Positions 59,939-64,000 of a DNA stretch of 64,000 nucleotides are shown here, one piece after another. How positions within the stretch are numbered: the stretch's first letter is position 1; each line of letters starts with the position of its first letter. The position numbers were made by a program, and so were the translations under genes. A model generated the notes under the pieces. It did not search any database. It was given only the letters and a program-made list of their open reading frames with translations, and was not told the DNA's origin. This DNA is from Agapetus fuscipes (lineage: Eukaryota; Arthropoda; Insecta; Trichoptera; Glossosomatidae): contig OX637336.1 of NCBI GenBank assembly GCA_951799405.1, positions 19,573,479-19,637,478 of the forward strand. Reading direction: 5' to 3'.

Positions 59939-60094
59939 ACCGCCTGTTGAAACGCTTTGGCCGTGTGACGTCAGAGGACCGTCACTCGAGAGCAGCTTTG
60001 TGCAATGCCGTTTTGCTGCTAAAGGGAAATGACAGCGTTTGTGCCGAAACACTGAACACACGAGTGCTGCACTGCATAAGCGAGCTTACTGCAG
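59939..60094 (+). CDS. Candidate internal coding exon, phase 1-1
   Basis: Acceptor TTTCAATAG ends at 59938 and donor GCAG|GTACTT begins at 60095. Between them 156 nt stay open: RLLKRFGRVTSEDRHSRA, ALCNAVLLLKGNDSVCAETL, NTRVLHCISELTA. G+C is high for the region, the reading looks protein-like and it belongs to no repeat family seen here. Both junctions are phase 1, so the exon could be skipped without a frameshift. The polypyrimidine tract is poor. Family not recognised. Confidence 0.35.
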
Positions 60095-60178
60095 GTACTT
60101 AACTACTTACATAATTATATGTACATATTATGTACACAGCGTGTGTTAAGAAATTATCAGATGTTTAAAAATCTCTTA

Positions 60179-60871
60179 AGGGGTGTTATAAAGCTAAATC
60201 TGCCATTTTTGTTTCTTACACTTTATGGTCTTAGCAAAATAGTTACAGTAATGAAAAAAATCAAGCATGTTTATTAATTTTTTATCCTCATTATAAAGCT
60301 TGAACAAAATATATAACTTAAGAATTGCCACCACAAAAAAATATTTAAAAAAACACGTTTTTTTTATATTTGTAGCTTTTTTTTCGTGTGTGCTGTATTT
60401 TGGATTTTTTTTTTGCTTTTTAATTACAGAACTACACATTGTTTAGGTTCCATACTATTTTTTTTTTTATAATATCAATAGTTTTTGAGTAAATATGGAA
60501 AAACTGTGTTCTTTGATTTAATTAAAATTTAATTCATTTAGTAGTTTCAGTTTTTCCATATTTACTCAAAAACTATTGACATTATAAAAAAAAAATTAAG
60601 TACGGAACCTAAACAATGTATAGTTCTGTAATTAAAAAGCAAAAAAAAAATTCCGAAATACAGCACACACGAAAAAAAACTAAAAATGTAAAAAAAACGC
60701 GTTTTTTTAAATATTTTTTTGTGGTAGCAATTCTTAAGTTATATATTTTGTTCAAGCTTTATAATTAAGATAAAAATTAGTAAACATGCTTGATTTTTGC
60801 ATTACTGTAACTATTTTGCTAAGACCATAAAGTGAAAAAAAAAAATGCAGATTTAGCTTTATAACACGCCT
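60179..60871. mobile_element. 0.7-kb palindromic MITE-P (second long copy)
   Basis: Arms start AGGGGTGTTATAAAGCTAAA and return to 60871; TA flanks both sides (60177-60178, 60872-60873). The core is nearly identical to the 25272 copy, but the outer ~20 bp differ, and its central loop is in the opposite orientation. Confidence 0.85.
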
Positions 60872-60965
60872 TAAAAGGTGAATGAAAATGTCAAGTGAAT
60901 CATTTTAGAATTTGTGAAAAACCCAAATTTACAAATATGTTTGTTTTAAGGATTATGAGAATCAT

Positions 60966-61430
60966 TATTATTATAATAATAATATCAGGCTAATTTATTT
61001 AAAATTACAAATGATGAAAGAGCGCCGTTTTTGTGTGTGTCACACCTCAAGGGCCCTCTCCGATCATGGATAAGACTTTCTAAAAAGGTGTGTCTTGAGT
61101 GCTCCGCGAAAAACATCCACAGATTTGGAGTTCTTCACTCCGGGTGGCTGTCTGTTCCACTCCACCGGACCCGCAACACGGAAAGCACGGTCTCCGAAAT
61201 TTGTACGAATCTGACGGCGTGGCTGAATCAAATTGACTACTTCATCGCCCGCGGATCTGAGTGTCTGCCTCCTTACACCCATCTCAACAGGCAACATCAT
61301 GTCAGTCAAATAAGGTGGAGCCAAGCCATTGATGGCTTCATATACCATCACACAAACACGGTAGACCACCCTCTCCGGGAAACGAAGCCAATGTAGTGTT
61401 TTTTAACAGCGGAGTGATGTGAGCGAATTA
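60966..61430 (-). pseudogene. LINE-C 3' end, decayed copy
   Basis: Minus strand. A 101-codon frame (RVCVMVYEAINGLAPPYL, VAGPVEWNRQPPGVKNSKS) with one-base losses near both ends relative to 29073-29762. 3' UTR AGAGGGCCCTTGAGGTGTGA and ACACACAAAAACGGCGCTC, then an ATT-triplet tail at 60966-60985. 5' truncated at about 61430. Confidence 0.85.
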
Positions 61431-61439
61431 TATATTAAA

Positions 61440-61700
61440 ATAGTACTCTATAATCTAAGTTGCAAAGATATATTATCATTTAAAGCTCATATCAAATGCA
61501 TGCCCACAAACAAACACGTGTAGCTCGCGCTTACAAATGCTGATTGTGTACTTACAAATAAAATCCAAACCTCAAATGAACATAAGCCCTGCAACTCTTG
61601 CCGACATTCCCTGAAACAGGGGTGACATTGGCAAAGTGAACCATTTTTTTACAGTATGGGTGGTCAGCCTCATACCAACGTATAATTAACGGAATACGGC
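61440..61700 (-). repeat. Rpt-R, full length
   Basis: TATAATCTAAGTTGCAAAGA to CCTCATACCAACGTATAATT. Confidence 0.8.
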
Positions 61701-61787
61701 AGCAAATATTTAACGACAAAAAAATCTAATTTAATCAATTTGCGTACTAACAAAGTGTTTATTTCTCTTCAAATAACTAGAGTACCT

Positions 61788-62035
61788 ACTATAATCTAAG
61801 TTGCAAAGACGCATTGGCATATTACACTCATGTTAAATGCGTTTCCATAAGCAGTAAGTGTGCACTTACATGTGTATAATAATCTGTAATCTAAGCTGCA
61901 AAGATACATTAGCATAATAATGCATGCCCACAAGCAGGCACATATTCGCTCACGCTTACACATGCTGCATGTGAACTTACAAGAACCAAACCTCAAATGA
62001 ACGTACACTTTGCAACTCCTGCCATCCCTGTTTCT
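61788..62035 (-). repeat. Two nested Rpt-R pieces
   Basis: A first tail half (61788-61880, to AGTGTGCACTTACATGTG) is followed by a second copy that starts again with AATCTGTAATCTAAGCTGCA and ends CTGCCATCCCTGTTTC. Confidence 0.7.
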
Positions 62036-62189
62036 GCATTTAAAATGAGCTTTTTTATTTCACTCAAAGCTTGCGTTCAAAATACTTCTTTCCTTGTTTT
62101 GTGTGAACTCTCCAAATTGGTTTTAACAGCCATCGAAAACATCCTTTAATTCGTTAATCAATTCCACAGTAGGGATTTACGTCCACTAG

Positions 62190-62310
62190 ATGAGATAGGC
62201 ATCTGTTGAGCTTGGCGTACCGGAAGTCGAGGTGGTGTCCGCACGTGAGCCAGACCTCCAGGATATCTGCTGCAGCCTTACCGGCACTTCCGGGGGAAGT
62301 GGTCCCAGCT
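62190..62310. other. GC-rich unclassified block
   Basis: GCGTACCGGAAGTCGAGGTG, CCAGACCTCCAGGATATCTG and CGGCACTTCCGGGGG stand out from the AT-rich surroundings. Open in more than one frame; I see no known domain. Could be an exon or a transposon piece. Confidence 0.3.
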
Positions 62311-62317
62311 AACGGCC

Positions 62318-62352
62318 CGTTTTCCGTTATCCGTTATCCGTTATCCGTTATT
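62318..62352. repeat. Short tandem repeat, 7-bp unit
   Basis: Four copies of a GTTATCC heptamer (TTCCGTTATCCGTTATCC...). Confidence 0.8.
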
Positions 62353-62394
62353 GGAGCATTAAAGCTCAAATTATACCTGGAAATGGGCAAAACA

Positions 62395-62495
62395 TGAGAT
62401 CGTTCCCATATTCTGCATAATATGGGAATGCATGGCATATGAATCTTAAATGTAATATACTTTCCAACTAAGGCTTAAGATTATATATTCTAGAA
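62395..62495 (+). repeat. Rpt-R tail fragment
   Basis: GGGAATGCATGGCATATGAA to CTTTCCAACTAAGGCTTAAG. Confidence 0.55.
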
Positions 62496-62734
62496 AAAGC
62501 TTCGGTATATAAATTAGTAATTTATCTAAACCATATTATACAAGATGACATCGATTGTTTTAAATATATTATGGAAAAAAATCATCAATGAAATGCCTGT
62601 AAGATTTCTGTACACAAATCTTATAAATATTACGTACATTTAATTCAGTATCTAAGATTGTGAATAGTTTTTCTTAATAAAACATTTATTAAATTCAAAT
62701 AAAGTTAATCCACTCGTGTTATTTTTTTTTTTTT

Positions 62735-62935
62735 TTTTTATAAAAATAGATTTGTGGAAAGGAATGCAATCCACCAACCTATTTTGCCTGGCCAGTTGTC
62801 TTGATGCGAAAGCAGAAGCTTGTGTGCATGCAACGGCATCTGTTGAACCAGAGTCAAAGTGGGATTCGAACCAGCGTTATCCGGTTCCAAATAATCTTAA
62901 TTGATCCCCGCGGCCATAACACCGACTATTGTCAT
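62735..62935 (-). mobile_element. SINE-C copy
   Basis: AATAGATTTGTGGAAAGGAA to GCGGCCATAACACCGAC, preceded by a T-run (the A-tail of the minus-strand element). Close to the 17.4-kb copy. Confidence 0.8.
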
Positions 62936-63044
62936 TCTTAGGAAAACATTATTGGCATTTCTGAAATGTTTCAGCGGGAACTTTTTAGAGTTCCGTTTAA
63001 AAAATAAACATTGTTTTATTCTACTGATATTTTTAAATTGTTTA

Positions 63045-63130
63045 TTGAACAATAATTGTTAGTTTAGACTGGTTTCAACCTCTTGTGCCATATTCAGAAA
63101 AACTGAAATCTTAAACGTAATGAGAGGCTA
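63045..63130 (-). mobile_element. Penelope-like tail, hammerhead-like
   Basis: Minus strand TTTCTGAATATGGCACAAGA then GGTTGAAACCAGTC; related to the 59150 fragment. Confidence 0.35.
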
Positions 63131-63258
63131 AATAAGGCAAATTCAAGTTAGAATGTGTGGTGAAATTTAATAAGAATAACACTCACTTATACAAAATTAT
63201 ACACCAAATAATGCATTAGAAAAAAAAGTTAAATTTATCAGAATTAAAAAATATATAT

Positions 63259-63691
63259 TGTTATGTAAATATGCAATATAAATATATTGCATATTTACAT
63301 AACAATATAAATATTACAATAAGTATAAGTATTAGTTATAGCTAATAGGAATTATTTATTGTATTGGTGGGTAGAATTGATATTTGTGAGTAAATAGAGA
63401 AGTCACTAGATTACTTTAATTATGTATGTGCTTCGAGAACAGTCTGGCAAAAATGTGTTCTCGACAGTTCCATCTTCTTAGTATAAAAAGGGTGCAAGTT
63501 GCTTGCACTAGGCAGTCAGTCATCTGCAAGCTTCACCAATACATCGAACAAATTCGACCAGTGAACTAAAACCAGTGTAATGAAATAATTGAGAGTGTCT
63601 TTGTAAAAAATAAATATAAACGTGTAAAATAAATAAGTAAAAAGAAAAGTAGTGTTTTATTTTAAAAGTATCCGAACCAAAAATCGTAACC
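63259..63691 (+). mobile_element. Solo LTR starting with a perfect palindrome
   Basis: TGTTATGTAAATATGCAATA at 63259 and its exact 22-bp complement ending at 63304. Promoter-like GTATAAAAAGGGTGC at 63480 with AGTCAGTCATCTGC about 30 bp downstream (TATA plus initiator-like). End AAAATCGTAAC; ATATAT on both flanks. No internal region. The likely Gypsy-type assignment is an inference. Confidence 0.55.
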
Positions 63692-64000
63692 ATATATTTA
63701 ATCTTTACTAAATTTTATAAACCCCAAACAATTCCATTAAAACACTGTTTTGCTTTTACTCGGTTTATAAATATTGTTTATGTATTGAAAATACGGAAAT
63801 ATGATGTGGTTAATGTGAAAAATGTTTATTTTTTTATTTAAAGATTTTAAACACAAAGCACATATTTTAATAATGAAAGTAAGGCACCATTATTTCAGTC
63901 GTATTTTCAGGATCGGGAAAAGCAAAAACATGATGTTTTGTTAATAAGATGAAAAGTTATTTTGCATTGGCTTCCGTTCGAGTTTTGTTCGAAAGTGTTC
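63692..64000. other. No recognised feature
   Basis: AT-rich to the end of the window. Confidence 0.45.

Overview
The window is AT-rich eukaryotic DNA, very probably from an animal and most likely an arthropod. It holds no bacterial-style gene, operon or CRISPR array. The evidence is several animal-type non-LTR retrotransposon C-termini, tRNA- and 5S rRNA-headed SINEs, hAT, Harbinger-like and mariner-like non-autonomous elements with their diagnostic target duplications, Penelope-like tails and solo LTRs. I cannot name the species. Host coding content is nearly absent. Two splice-flanked candidate exons stand out: a signal-peptide exon at 43.5-43.8 kb and a phase-1 symmetric exon at 59.9-60.1 kb. 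Both need transcript evidence. Most open reading frames here are translations of repeats.

Layout. From 0 to 12 kb there are nested SINEs, a hAT element, palindromic and other MITEs, and two SINE-B copies that start with an almost complete 5S rRNA. From 11.8 to 13.1 kb two divergent LTRs lie in opposite orientation and meet on one primer-binding site. From 13 to 28 kb there are solo LTRs, two elements with TAA duplications, a 31-bp minisatellite (20.5-20.8 kb) and a 0.7-kb palindrome (25.3-26.0 kb). From 28.7 to 29.9 kb two LINE 3' ends sit back to back, one with a 229-codon open frame. From 30 to 36 kb there is a TA-flanked MITE, a 38-bp satellite with about 152-bp higher-order periodicity, and a 1.15-kb hAT element. 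From 36.7 to 40.7 kb a 3.96-kb unit is bounded by 68-bp identical inverted repeats. From 41 to 49 kb there is the candidate promoter and exon region, followed by SINE and LTR pieces and Penelope-like hammerhead-like motifs arranged as a palindrome. From 49 to 64 kb there are more LINE tails, a hAT MITE with a perfect 8-bp duplication, the second 0.7-kb palindrome, and a solo LTR beginning with a perfect palindrome.

Family names used here are local. SINE-A has a tRNA head starting near TCCGGTCGATAGCTCAG. SINE-B has a tRNA head with a 5S rRNA in front in some copies. SINE-C is a third tRNA-headed family. Rpt-R is a ~260-bp family with an AGATT-type tail and about 37 copies or fragments. MITE-T, -Q and -P are three inverted-repeat families. 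LINE-A to LINE-G are distinct non-LTR ends.

How the parts work together: the 3' end of LINE-C and the 3' end of SINE-B are the same sequence. That is the expected signature of a SINE mobilised by a partner LINE. A second SINE-B subfamily carries a different tail, suggesting a switch of partner. The most unusual items are the 5S-tRNA bipartite SINE with its LINE partner, the LTR-PBS-LTR inverted dimer, and the palindromic MITEs whose core is shared while the termini differ. All coordinates and family assignments come from reading the sequence by eye. Copy boundaries are good to about 5-20 bases unless a target duplication is stated.
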